Positions 24,269 to 31,763 of a stretch of 37,062 nt of DNA are shown piece by piece (positions within the stretch are counted from its first letter, which is position 1; each line of letters starts with the position of its first letter). Position numbers and translations under genes: made by a program. The DNA comes from a virus: positions 1 to 37,062 of the IMG/VR virus record IMGVR_UViG_3300046680_000296. One strand, given 5' to 3'. The notes beneath the pieces were generated by a model. That model had not been told where the DNA came from, searched no databases, and saw only the letters and a program-made list of their open reading frames with translations.

Positions 24269-25330
24269 CGTGGTGCCGGAAGACTCCTTGGCCACGAACG
24301 GATCGAGCGTGTCGAGATCGACGCCGTGCTTCTTCATGACCTTCTCCAGCACGCCGAGAGTTTCAACTCTCGTTACCTCGTCCCAGGGAATGCCCTTCTG
24401 GATCACGGCGTTCAGAGCCCCGATCTCGTTGATGATCTTGCGCACGGCGCGTTTCGCCACGAGCTTCCAGCCGGGCACCTTGTGGCCATTGTCGATACGG
24501 CCGGAGACTTCGGCGCGCACTTTCACGACCCAAGCGTTGATCAGTTCCGCGTGGCTGAGGATATCCCCCAGCTCGGCATCGCTGAAACCCGTGGGGCTCG
24601 GCGGCGCGGTGCCGAACGCGACCCTTGCCTTGTCCATCGCCAGATCGGCGAAGGCTCTGCACTCGCCGGCCCTGACGCACCAGCGACAATGTTCGCCAGT
24701 GTTCTCGGTGGTATCGTTCGCCGCGAGCCGGTCCATGGCCGGATGGAGAACGTCGGTCTCCCATCGCACGAGATCAGGATAGTCCATGGCGTGGATGCCG
24801 ATGCCACCGATGCGAGGCTGCACCACCTTGAGCACGACCTCCTTGACCTCGGCGAACGGTCCCAGTTCGTTGATCACGCCGAGCGCGTAAATCTTGAGCT
24901 GAGAGCTATCCGGCGAGACCGGCACGCCCTGGCCATATTTGAAATCGGTGATCTTCAGCACGGGCTCTTGGAAAGCATAGTGGTCAACAGTGCCGAACAC
25001 GTCCTCACCGTCATGGACGATGCCAACCCGGGCCTCGATGCCCACGGCCGAGGCACCCTTGGCCGCGACAGTGCATTCGGTGACATAGGTCTGCACCGCC
25101 TGGAGCATTTCCTCGGTGACTTCGATCTGATCGCCCTCAACCAGGATCTTCTGCCCTAACACATAAGTGTTCTGGCCCTTGAGCCTCATTTCCGCAAGCG
25201 TATGGGCAGCCGAGCCTTCTCTTGTGTAAGGCGTGCTCTTCCTGACCTTGCCCCGGGCCAGCGTGACTGAGGCAGGGCAATTGATCCAGATACTGGACGA
25301 CGAGGGGGATGCGTCAGCATGGGCGTTCAT
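24206..25330 (-). CDS. DUF2800 / Cas4-RecB-like PD-(D/E)XK nuclease with Fe-S cysteines
   Basis: 374 residues. Nuclease motifs are visible: REGSAAH (Glu39, His43), GTVDHY (113-118, Asp116), ITDFKYG (Asp129, Lys131) and SQLKIYALG (Gln144, Tyr148). Four Cys that could bind an Fe-S cluster as in Cas4/AddB are Cys18 and Cys215, Cys218, Cys224 (EHCRWCVRAGEC). The family processes DNA ends as an exonuclease and is normally linked to DUF2815 and a phage PolA, as here. The start is preceded by a leader homologous to that of its downstream neighbour. Confidence 0.88.
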   Translation of the reverse strand: MNAHADASPSSSSIWINCPASVTLARGKVRKSTPYTREGSAAHTLAEMRLKGQNTYVLGQKILVEGDQIEVTEEMLQAVQTYVTECTVAAKGASAVGIEARVGIVHDGEDVFGTVDHYAFQEPVLKITDFKYGQGVPVSPDSSQLKIYALGVINELGPFAEVKEVVLKVVQPRIGGIGIHAMDYPDLVRWETDVLHPAMDRLAANDTTENTGEHCRWCVRAGECRAFADLAMDKARVAFGTAPPSPTGFSDAELGDILSHAELINAWVVKVRAEVSGRIDNGHKVPGWKLVAKRAVRKIINEIGALNAVIQKGIPWDEVTRVETLGVLEKVMKKHGVDLDTLDPFVAKESSGTTLVEENNSRPAIATDPQSVFN

Positions 25331-25440
25331 GATTTCGGTTCTTCTCTAATACGGTTCAGCCTTGTCTTGCGACAAAATCAATTAGACACGATCGGAACGC
25401 CGATTGCAAGTGTCGGCCGAGAATTATTATCCTCGACCAG
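25328..25440 (-). repeat. duplicated gene-end + leader segment, copy B
   Basis: Partner of 24148-24268. It covers the last codons and stop of the 81-residue gene, a TTGTC-GCAA-GACAA hairpin and the DUF2800 leader. The hairpin loop differs from copy A but stays GNRA (GCAA versus GAAA) while the stem is unchanged. Confidence 0.8.
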
Positions 25441-25623
25441 TCGTCCCGATGGCGTTCTGACCATGGGTGTGGGGCCGTCAGAGACGTTCGAGTACGGAGC
25501 CCGCCTCGTGGAGCTGGCCATGTACTCGATGGCGTCCGTGGGGGCTTCGAGGGCTCTGGTGAGGTCGTGAATTTCGTCCCAGTTAACCAGGGGGATGATA
25601 GGATCATCAGGCATAGCTTTCAC
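25378..25623 (-). CDS. 81-residue hypothetical protein with DUF2800-like C terminus
   Basis: MKAMPDDPIIPLVNWDEIHD... A helical N-terminal half is followed by a Pro/Arg linker. The last 20 residues, LVEDNNSRPTLAIGVPIVSN, are clearly related to the end of the downstream DUF2800 nuclease (LVEENNSRPAIATDPQSVFN). The rest is unrelated, so the shared tail came by duplication or recombination of a gene end. Start overlaps the upstream stop by 4 bases. Function unknown. Confidence 0.65.
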   Translation of the reverse strand: MKAMPDDPIIPLVNWDEIHDLTRALEAPTDAIEYMASSTRRAPYSNVSDGPTPMVRTPSGRLVEDNNSRPTLAIGVPIVSN

Positions 25624-26222
25624 TCCATGGTTGCGAGGGCGTCCGAGATCTGGGCGAAGTTCTCCTCTGGCACGGCGCCGAACGCCTTGGCGCCACCACC
25701 GAGATCGTTGAGGATCTTCATCACTTCCTTCTTCCTGTTATCATTATAGAGCGCCTGGAGTTTGGCGACACAACGCACCTTGCGCGCGGCCGGCGTCTCC
25801 TCGTTCAGAGCCCCGGGCGCCTCGTCCTTGCTGATCTTGGTGGCGCCGACGCCCTTCTTCCTGGTCGTGCCGATCTTGGTGACAGTGGCGGTCGCCTTGG
25901 TCTCTGCTTCCTCGATGGCCTCCTCGGCCTCGGCTGCCGGCGACTCGGGCTCCGGCATTTCGGGCTCGGCACCGTTGGCCTCGTCGGGAATGATGTTGAT
26001 CCTGGGCTCCCCTGGCCTGGCGTCACGCGCCTTGTTCTTGACCACGACCGTCAAATTCTGAGGCAAGAGTTTCGCCTTGAGTTCTGCGAGCATCTCCTCG
26101 ATCGAGCGCTCCTCGGCCGGCGCATTCTGCCCGAGCCCGTAAGCCTTGGTCTTGGCCAGCTCGATGATCGAGCTGCTGAGTTCGTCGGCGCTCTCGGCAG
26201 TGATGGTAAGAGTCACGTTCAT
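25620..26222 (-). CDS. hypothetical three-part protein with acidic linker
   Basis: 200 residues: an N-terminal domain (MNVTLTITAESADELSSSII), an acidic Glu/Pro/Ala linker at about residues 80-110, a short basic piece (TTRKKGVGATKISK) and a C-terminal helical domain (CVAKLQALYNDNRKKEVMKI ... LNDLGGGAKAFGAVPE). The C-terminal layout occurs in phage replication-region proteins whose role is unknown. An AAGGAAACC ribosome-like site precedes the ATG. Confidence 0.65.
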   Translation of the reverse strand: MNVTLTITAESADELSSSIIELAKTKAYGLGQNAPAEERSIEEMLAELKAKLLPQNLTVVVKNKARDARPGEPRINIIPDEANGAEPEMPEPESPAAEAEEAIEEAETKATATVTKIGTTRKKGVGATKISKDEAPGALNEETPAARKVRCVAKLQALYNDNRKKEVMKILNDLGGGAKAFGAVPEENFAQISDALATME

Positions 26223-26275
26223 GTCACGGTTTCCTTGGTTTCAAATCGTCGTACAAATTTTTCAATTTTTTAAGT

Positions 26276-27640
26276 TCAGCCGAATAGATCGCTGAAATCC
26301 TGGGTGCGCCGCAGCAAGATGTCTTGCACGCGATCATCGAAGGTCTCGTTCGCGGTCATGAACCAGACTTGCACTGCCGACTTCTGGCCGATCCTATGGA
26401 TCCTTGATGCCGCCTGGACATTGTCGCCCGGATTGGTGGAGGGCTCGACCATGAAGACGTCGGAGACCTCGAATTTAGGGCCTACAAGCGTCAGGGAAGT
26501 GCCAGCAGCCTGAGTCTGGCCGACGAACACCCGATTGGCGCTCTTGGTGAGAAAGGCGTCCACGGCCTCCTCACGCTTGCTCTGGCTATCGCGGCCGTCG
26601 ATCTTGACCGGGCTGTACTCGGCCATGGCCAACACCAATTGGTCGATCACGCTCTGATGGTGCGCGAACACCACGACCTTGCGGTGGGTGTTATCGAGGA
26701 CTTCCATGATGGCCTCGACACAGCCGGGCACCTTCGCCACCCCGGTGGCCTGGCGAATGCTGGCGATATGGGCGTCCATGCCCTTGAGAATACCCAAGAC
26801 CTCGTCGTCACTGGAGCCCGGCGGAATCAGCTTGGTCCAAGCCGCCAATTTGGCCGAGACCGGCACCGGGAAGATATCGAACTTCATGTCGGGAAGTTCT
26901 TTCAGAGCGTCTCTCTTGCGTAGGCGAATCATGAATGGCGCCATCCTGGCCTTGAGTTCATCGACGTTCTTGGAGCCCTCGATCGTCTCGATCATGCGGG
27001 TGCTCTGCGCCTTGGGGTCGTAGATGCTCTTGGTGACTTTCTCGCAGTAGCGAGCCTCGAACTCGTGCTGCTCCATCACGCGCCCGTCCTTCATACGAAT
27101 GCAGTCGGGCCAGAACGTTCTCAACACGGGATAGAGTTCCCCCGCGTGATTGGGCGCGGGCGTGCCGGACATGGGCAAGGGCCAACCCAACAGTGGGTGC
27201 ATGCGCTTGAGGATGCTCTTGGTGCGGATCGCCGCAGGGTTCTTGAGCGCGTGCGCCTCGTCCAGCACCGTCATCTGGAACGGGTTGTTCTCCGATAATT
27301 TCTTGATCGCGGCGACATAGTCGTAGCCGCCGTTCTTGGACTGGGAGACGAGCCCATAAGATAGGATGGCGATGCAATCGCCCTTGAGCCTCTGGACGTC
27401 CGCGAAGGTCTTGATCAGCACCACGGGCGGCGACTTCGGCCATTCGGCCGCCAGCTCGCGAGCCCACACCAAGCGCCCTATCGCAGGACAAATAATCAGC
27501 AGGCGCTTGACGCCTCGGCGCCTGGCCACGCTGATGGCCATGCGGGTCTTGCCGAGCCCCATTTCGAAGGCGAGATAGCTGGGCTCTGTCGCGCGCATGA
27601 TGCGGCGAACGGCGTCTTCCTGGAATGCGTAAAGCGTCAC
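26276..27640 (-). CDS. SNF2-family DEAD/H helicase (SMARCAL1-like)
   Basis: 454-residue superfamily 2 ATPase. Walker A is MGLGKTR (residues 27-33), motif II DEAH (127-130), motif III SGTPAPN (158-164), and motif VI QAASRIHRIGQ (409-419), the SNF2 signature. Phage members of this family probably remodel or anneal branched DNA during replication; they lack chromatin-targeting domains, and so does this one. Start overlaps the stop of the RuvC-like gene (ATGA), giving a helicase-resolvase pair. Confidence 0.9.
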   Translation of the reverse strand: MTLYAFQEDAVRRIMRATEPSYLAFEMGLGKTRMAISVARRRGVKRLLIICPAIGRLVWARELAAEWPKSPPVVLIKTFADVQRLKGDCIAILSYGLVSQSKNGGYDYVAAIKKLSENNPFQMTVLDEAHALKNPAAIRTKSILKRMHPLLGWPLPMSGTPAPNHAGELYPVLRTFWPDCIRMKDGRVMEQHEFEARYCEKVTKSIYDPKAQSTRMIETIEGSKNVDELKARMAPFMIRLRKRDALKELPDMKFDIFPVPVSAKLAAWTKLIPPGSSDDEVLGILKGMDAHIASIRQATGVAKVPGCVEAIMEVLDNTHRKVVVFAHHQSVIDQLVLAMAEYSPVKIDGRDSQSKREEAVDAFLTKSANRVFVGQTQAAGTSLTLVGPKFEVSDVFMVEPSTNPGDNVQAASRIHRIGQKSAVQVWFMTANETFDDRVQDILLRRTQDFSDLFG

Positions 27641-28092
27641 TTGAAGGTCTCTTGATAATACAGTGCGAGCAGGAGGGCTTCCGCCCGGTTATGATCTTTC
27701 TTGAGCCGCAAGTCGGTATTCGGAAACATGGCGATCGCCCGAGCCCGGGATTTCTCGGCATCGGAGTTGAGCCCGAAATGCTTCTTCCACTTGCTGGCTG
27801 CGACTTCATGCAGGGGGATATGCAGGCTCTGGACCACGCCTCTCAGCATTCCCACTCCTACCCCGAAGCGAAAGGCGCTACTGACTCCCTGTTTCGGCAT
27901 TGCCCCAACAGTCTCGATGATGGCGACGTCAGGCAGGTGCGTCAGCAGAATCCGGCAGAATCCGTCAGCGTCCACCTGCTTGTTGGCCACTGGTACATTG
28001 GCGCACTCCAACACGTTATCGAAGGGCTCCTCAGTGTTGATCAGCGCATACGCCGCCGAGATCGAGCCAGGATCAATTCCGAGGATCTTCAT
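27637..28092 (-). CDS. RuvC-like Holliday junction resolvase
   Basis: 151 residues. It starts MKILGIDPGS with Asp7 as first metal ligand; Glu60 lies in VAIIETVGAMP; the final KKDHNRAEALLLA supplies Asp133 and Glu138. A VAASKWKKHFG segment holds basic residues usual in RuvC. It would cut four-way junctions before packaging. It is the partner of the downstream SNF2 helicase with a 4-base overlap and also overlaps the upstream HTH gene by 4 bases. Confidence 0.88.
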   Translation of the reverse strand: MKILGIDPGSISAAYALINTEEPFDNVLECANVPVANKQVDADGFCRILLTHLPDVAIIETVGAMPKQGVSSAFRFGVGVGMLRGVVQSLHIPLHEVAASKWKKHFGLNSDAEKSRARAIAMFPNTDLRLKKDHNRAEALLLALYYQETFK

Positions 28093-28397
28093 AATGCCCC
28101 CCTGGGCTTTCTGACGTTACGCGGTTGCTTGACTTGCACGCCTCGTATGAGCGTGCGGATATCGCTAATGGCACCGATGGAGACCGCGTACATCAGCAGG
28201 ATCGGCACCCATCGCCCGGGCACCGAGTTTCTCGTTCTCCAGCCGCGAATCACGCTCTTGGTCGGGGCGTCGAAACCGAAATCCACAATCAGATTATGGA
28301 CTTCGGTGTCGTTGCCCACGGCCGCTATGAGTTCGCGGTACTTGTAGACAGGATAGTTGCGCTTATAGATCGGCGGTTGATTTGGGCTCTGCGGCAT
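28089..28397 (-). CDS. small HTH (Cro/'carph-isopro'-like) DNA-binding protein
   Basis: 102 residues. YRELIAAVGNDTEVHNLIVD then SVIRGWRTRNSVPGRWVPIL resembles the small phage Cro-like family in which a W-x-R-x-x-(I/V)-P motif ends the recognition helix. A role as transcriptional regulator of the leftward operon is inference. Start at 28397 is set by a GGAGGAG ribosome site inside a hairpin; upstream in-frame ATGs have none. It is the first gene after a promoter-like sequence. Confidence 0.6.
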   Translation of the reverse strand: MPQSPNQPPIYKRNYPVYKYRELIAAVGNDTEVHNLIVDFGFDAPTKSVIRGWRTRNSVPGRWVPILLMYAVSIGAISDIRTLIRGVQVKQPRNVRKPRGAL

Positions 28398-28417
28398 GGG
28401 GGAAATTCTCCTCCCCC
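28398..28417 (-). promoter_or_regulatory. start-codon-abutting hairpin carrying the RBS
   Basis: GGGGGA and TCCCCC form a 6-bp stem with the GGAG ribosome site in the 8-base loop. The stem ends at the base before the ATG of the HTH gene. The predicted transcript start at about 28414 falls inside the 5' arm, so messages begun here would lack part of the hairpin while read-through messages would keep it. Confidence 0.5.
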
Positions 28418-28420
28418 GTG

Positions 28421-28448
28421 GATATAACACCCTATACGACAAAATCAA
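28421..28448 (-). promoter_or_regulatory. sigma70-like promoter of the leftward replication operon
   Basis: TTGATT (28443-28448), a 16-base spacer and TATATC (28421-28426), read leftward. It overlaps the stop codon of the tiny lipoprotein gene. The -35 is part of TTGATTTTGTCG, also present in both duplicated leaders. Confidence 0.5.
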
Positions 28449-28528
28449 CAATTCCAATCGTCGTGATGGTGATGATGGCCACAGCCGCAAATGATCGCGA
28501 TCAGCAGCACGAGCAGAAAGAAGTGCAT
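28445..28528 (-). CDS. 27-residue His-rich lipoprotein
   Basis: The product begins MHFFLLVLLIAIICGCGHHH and ends HHDDWNC. A hydrophobic signal is followed by a lipobox-like I-C-G-C with Cys16 as lipid site. The mature lipopeptide would be about 12 residues with five consecutive His. GGAGG lies 7-8 bases before the ATG, and the start overlaps the upstream stop as TGATG, so it is very likely translated. Function unknown; metal binding or a minimal spanin-like role are guesses. Confidence 0.62.
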   Translation of the reverse strand: MHFFLLVLLIAIICGCGHHHHHDDWNC

Positions 28529-28728
28529 CACTGGCCTCCTGTCAGGAAATGGCTGATGTAGGCGAGCAAGGTGAGCCCACCGAAGAAGCCGACAATGATG
28601 ATGGTCTCCTCCTTCCAGGTGGACTTTACCCATGGCGGCATGCTGCGGTTCCGGGTCCTCTGTTTCTTGTGAGAGCCCGCGCAGACCATGAGCGCGAGCA
28701 CGAACAGGGTGATCATCCAGGGAGACAT
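28528..28728 (-). CDS. 66-residue two-pass membrane protein
   Basis: Membrane segment 1 is at residues 4-18 (WMITLFVLALMVCAG), a basic loop (HKKQRTRNRS) follows, and segment 2 is at about 42-60 (ETIIIVGFFGGLTLLAYISH). GGAGGATAG precedes the ATG. Coupled by overlap to the tiny lipoprotein gene. Size and topology suit a holin or antiholin, but its place in the early-type operon argues for caution. Confidence 0.65.
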   Translation of the reverse strand: MSPWMITLFVLALMVCAGSHKKQRTRNRSMPPWVKSTWKEETIIIVGFFGGLTLLAYISHFLTGGQ

Positions 28729-28731
28729 GGC

Positions 28732-28998
28732 TTAACTATCCTCCGGCTCGTTAGAGACCGCGTCCGACAGGAGTTCGAGCAAAGCCTGGACCTTGTTCAG
28801 CTCCGCGTTCGCGCGCTCCAGCACGCGCTGGGCGGCGCGCAACTGGCTCTTGGAGAGTTTCAAGAGATCGCTCGCCGCGTGCGCGCCGGAAGCAAGATGC
28901 TCATCGATGAGTCCGAGCAGCCGGTGAGACGATTCGATTTCCCTGTCTACGTGCGCCTGGGTCACAGCGATCGAGAGAAGGCGATTAGGCTTGGACAT
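28732..28998 (-). CDS. hypothetical coiled-coil protein
   Basis: 88 residues, almost entirely helical, with Leu heptads in LLKLSKSQLRAAQRVLERAN at about residues 45-64. No family recognised. Four bases separate its stop from the next ATG, so it is co-transcribed with the membrane protein pair. Confidence 0.62.
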   Translation of the reverse strand: MSKPNRLLSIAVTQAHVDREIESSHRLLGLIDEHLASGAHAASDLLKLSKSQLRAAQRVLERANAELNKVQALLELLSDAVSNEPEDS

Positions 28999-29009
28999 GC
29001 GCGGGCTCC

Positions 29010-30389
29010 TTACTTGACGACGTTGGGGATCTTGGGCGGAGCGCTACGTTCCGCCCAACGATCCGGATGGTTTGCCATGGCGTTGCCGATATTCCAGAGC
29101 GCGAGCCCGAATACCGGATTGGCCGCCGAAGGCCAGATCGAAAGCCGGCGCCAGGTATAGCCGCGAGTCACGACCTTGGGCTCGGACAGCGTCAACTGCC
29201 GATCGAGCAAGTCGAAGAAGCTGTAAGCCGAGAAGACGTGCCTAAATATTTCCGGAGTCTCAGAACCCTTCTTGTAGATCACCTGTCCGCAGACGATGAT
29301 GTCGTCCTCGAATTGCGGCGCGTAATGCGCATCCGGCGAAGGCGCACGACCATACTTCGTATAAGTCTCCAACGGCCCGAAGGCGCTCAGGTCCGGTCCC
29401 GGCAGGGTGTGCTCCATTACCCGAGCCGACACCGGAACCGGTGCCGAAATCGCTGGAGCCCCCTTCAATTCCCGCCACAGCCGCAAAGCCGCATGCGAAG
29501 CATCATAGGGCTTATCGGCCTTCAAGCGCTTGTCGATCTCGGCCAGCACGGACAAGTCACCAAGCAAGGCATTCAAGCCGGAAACGGTCTCCGGATAGTT
29601 TCGCGCGGTGACAAAGCCACGAGGCAGATCCGGAAAGAACATCGCGCAACCAAATTCCGGATTCTGCTGATGCCCAGCACCAGCAACGCCCGTACGCAAC
29701 TCGGCTGCCATGCGCTTGATAGCGGCAACCCCGCCGCCAGGCTTGCTCGCCAGCTTGGTCAGCACCGCCAGAGCCCTGCCGCCCTTGGGCATGAAGCCCT
29801 TGACCAGGAGCCCGTCCGCGTTGTGCTTGCCCATAATCGCGGCAAGCTTGAGTGGCCGGCCACCGATTGGTATCGCCGGAGCCGGAACCGAACCAAGATG
29901 TCCGATCGAATCGTCAATTTCAGATTTCTCGACCGTGGTTTCTGGCGGACTGGGTATATCCGTCGGGTTCGTCAATGACGAACCTGACGGATTATTCGAC
30001 GGATCATCAACTGGATGGTCCATCTCGGCTTCGGCATTGTAGTTCTTCGGCTTGATATTTCTATGCGCCAGGATTTCCGGAAGCTTTCCCTTTACCATGT
30101 CTCGGAGCCTCCCCTTTACGTCGAGAACCTCATTCAAGACTTCAGGATAATGACCGATCTCGATTAGCGCAGCTCGGTCGTCATTACTAAAATGTCCGCA
30201 ACCATTCTCGACCAGCCAGATGCTGAATTTCATATCGCTTGGAATCAGAGCCCGAGCTTCAGCCATCAACAGGGCGCAAGAACGCGCTGCCTGCAACCAT
30301 TCCTCCGCGTGATAGCTCGCGAGGTCGCTGGATTTCTTCAACTCGAACGCGATCACGCTGAGTCTATTCGTCGTAATGTTCATATTCAT
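29010..30389 (-). CDS. hypothetical protein with DUF3102-like N terminus
   Basis: 459 residues. The first 75 (YHAEEWLQAARSCALLMAEA ... SDMKFSIWLVENGCGH) resemble the DUF3102 phage pattern in which Ala/Leu helices precede F-x-x-W-L-x-x-x-x-G. A Pro/Ser/Asn/Asp linker follows at about 115-160. The remainder has mixed content with no known catalytic motif. Two close ATG codons exist (30389, 30383). Function unknown. Confidence 0.6.
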   Translation of the reverse strand: MNMNITTNRLSVIAFELKKSSDLASYHAEEWLQAARSCALLMAEARALIPSDMKFSIWLVENGCGHFSNDDRAALIEIGHYPEVLNEVLDVKGRLRDMVKGKLPEILAHRNIKPKNYNAEAEMDHPVDDPSNNPSGSSLTNPTDIPSPPETTVEKSEIDDSIGHLGSVPAPAIPIGGRPLKLAAIMGKHNADGLLVKGFMPKGGRALAVLTKLASKPGGGVAAIKRMAAELRTGVAGAGHQQNPEFGCAMFFPDLPRGFVTARNYPETVSGLNALLGDLSVLAEIDKRLKADKPYDASHAALRLWRELKGAPAISAPVPVSARVMEHTLPGPDLSAFGPLETYTKYGRAPSPDAHYAPQFEDDIIVCGQVIYKKGSETPEIFRHVFSAYSFFDLLDRQLTLSEPKVVTRGYTWRRLSIWPSAANPVFGLALWNIGNAMANHPDRWAERSAPPKIPNVVK

Positions 30390-30412
30390 GATTTGTCTTC
30401 AGCGCGCTAGGA

Positions 30413-30442
30413 CTGCCGGGCGAGCGTGAGCCCGCCCGGCAG
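30413..30442 (-). terminator. 10-bp GC-rich hairpin between two leftward genes
   Basis: CTGCCGGGCG and CGCCCGGCAG form a perfect stem with a 10-base loop, 6 bases past the stop of the ParB-like gene. No T-run follows, so it may be a partial terminator or an RNA-stability element that separates expression of the two genes. Confidence 0.5.
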
Positions 30443-30448
30443 TTCCGC

Positions 30449-31444
30449 TTACGCCGCCTCCTGAGTGTCAGCGGTCGCCACCGGATGGTAATCCGGCAGT
30501 TCTTCCTTGGTGGCGTTCCAGTTCAGGCGCCCGATGCTCATCGAGCGATCCCACAGGCTCGCGGCCTTGAGGCCAAGGGCCAGCTTCTCGCGGGACGAGA
30601 GCTTGTCCTTCTTCTTCTCGGCGTAGGCGGACTTCATCAGTTTACGCGACAGCTCCACGGTGGGAGCCTCGGGGTAAGTGGCGACGCCCTGTTGCACCGA
30701 AGCGATGAAGCCGACGACACGATCCGAGGTCCAACCGCCCAGGAGCATCAACAACGCATACTGCGTCGCCAGAGCCTGAGACATTGAGGGCTCCGAGATA
30801 TTGCGCGTCGAATTGCGCCCGATCTCGACCGATTGCCCCACGACTTCACGGTTCTGCTGTACCCAACGCTCCAGTTTAGGATCATCGATATACGGCTTGG
30901 TCTTGTGGTCGCGCTCGAACATATAAGCGAACACGATCTTGGCCGTGGTTGCGACGATATTGGCGTCAGCGACACCGAGCATGGTCAACGCCTCGCCCAA
31001 GGTACGACCCTTGGCGCGATCAATCGCGTCAATGGCATCCTTGTCGAAATCGTTGAAGACCATCAACGGAATCTTGGTACCCGACAGGGCGCAAGCCGCG
31101 ACGCGGTGCTGACCATCGGCGAGATTACCGTCAGGGTAAAACGCGATACCCTGGTGGTGCATCTTGAAAGCCCCACGCTGAATCATCTCACGCATTCCAT
31201 AAGCCTTGGAAATCGTGAAATTCCGGTTGAGCGGATTGTGGAAGGTATAGAGCACCGCCGCAGTGCCCGGGCTCAGTACGATGGCCCGCGCCGGCTGTCC
31301 GGAGACCCCGAGCGCAGTGGCCTCGGCCACTTCTGTCGGTGTTGCCTTGGCCGCTAGAGCTGCGATTTCGGCATTGAACTCTTGCAGAGCCTTGGAAGGC
31401 CCGCTGCCGTCACCGTCAGTTTCGATCTTAACTTCGTTATTCAT
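30449..31444 (-). CDS. ParB/sulfiredoxin-like domain protein
   Basis: 331 residues. The segment GIAFYPDGNLADGQHRVAAC at about residues 99-118 carries the G-x-x-x-D-G-Q/H-H-R motif of ParB-like domains that bind or hydrolyse nucleotides. The rest is helical, with a Lys/Arg-rich stretch near residue 275 (KKKDKLSSREKLALG). There is no ParA partner, so partitioning is unlikely; phage copies of this domain are usually in early regions and of unknown role. A Gly/Asp/Ser-rich N terminus precedes the domain. Confidence 0.75.
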   Translation of the reverse strand: MNNEVKIETDGDGSGPSKALQEFNAEIAALAAKATPTEVAEATALGVSGQPARAIVLSPGTAAVLYTFHNPLNRNFTISKAYGMREMIQRGAFKMHHQGIAFYPDGNLADGQHRVAACALSGTKIPLMVFNDFDKDAIDAIDRAKGRTLGEALTMLGVADANIVATTAKIVFAYMFERDHKTKPYIDDPKLERWVQQNREVVGQSVEIGRNSTRNISEPSMSQALATQYALLMLLGGWTSDRVVGFIASVQQGVATYPEAPTVELSRKLMKSAYAEKKKDKLSSREKLALGLKAASLWDRSMSIGRLNWNATKEELPDYHPVATADTQEAA

Positions 31445-31491
31445 GGCAGTCTTTCGTTAGGATTCCCCCTTTAAACCAACATTGGCAGGAG

Positions 31492-31511
31492 GTCGGGCGA
31501 TATGCCCCGAC
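31492..31511. promoter_or_regulatory. hairpin in the leader of the ParB-like gene
   Basis: GTCGGG (31492-31497) and CCCGAC (31506-31511) pair around an 8-base loop in the 101-base gap 31445-31545. The rest of that gap has no recognised gene. Confidence 0.35.
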
Positions 31512-31545
31512 TGCGCTCCCTATGAGGGGGCGCACGCGGCGAATA

Positions 31546-31686
31546 TCAGTTCAACGATTGGAAAGGGTTGGCGCGACCGAGGTAGCGCAAGCGTCTCAAG
31601 ACGCGACGGCGGCGCATGCGCCGGTAAATGAGCCGGAGGTTCCGGCGCTCGATAAGATCCCAGTAGTCGTATTCGACGGCGGACAT
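31546..31686 (-). CDS. 46-residue basic protein
   Basis: MSAVEYDYWDLIERRNLRLI followed by an Arg-rich helix (RRMRRRRVLRRLRYLGRANP). Third codon positions are strongly G/C on this strand and poorly so on the other, supporting it over the opposing open frame. A purine-rich GGAAGAGAG lies upstream. It is the first gene leftward from the divergent control region and may bind nucleic acid or a host protein. Confidence 0.55.
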   Translation of the reverse strand: MSAVEYDYWDLIERRNLRLIYRRMRRRRVLRRLRYLGRANPFQSLN

Positions 31687-31717
31687 TTCATTTTCTCTCT
31701 TCCATGCGCCGAAGCGC

Positions 31718-31763
31718 TTTGCTATATCATGGGAGCCAGTCCCGATAACGGATTGATAGCAAA
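31718..31763. promoter_or_regulatory. inverted repeat in divergent promoter region
   Basis: TTTGCTAT (31718-31725) and ATAGCAAA (31756-31763) are perfect 8-bp inverted repeats 30 bases apart. They lie in the 96-base gap between the first leftward gene and the ribbon-helix-helix gene, and are a plausible operator for that regulator. Confidence 0.5.
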
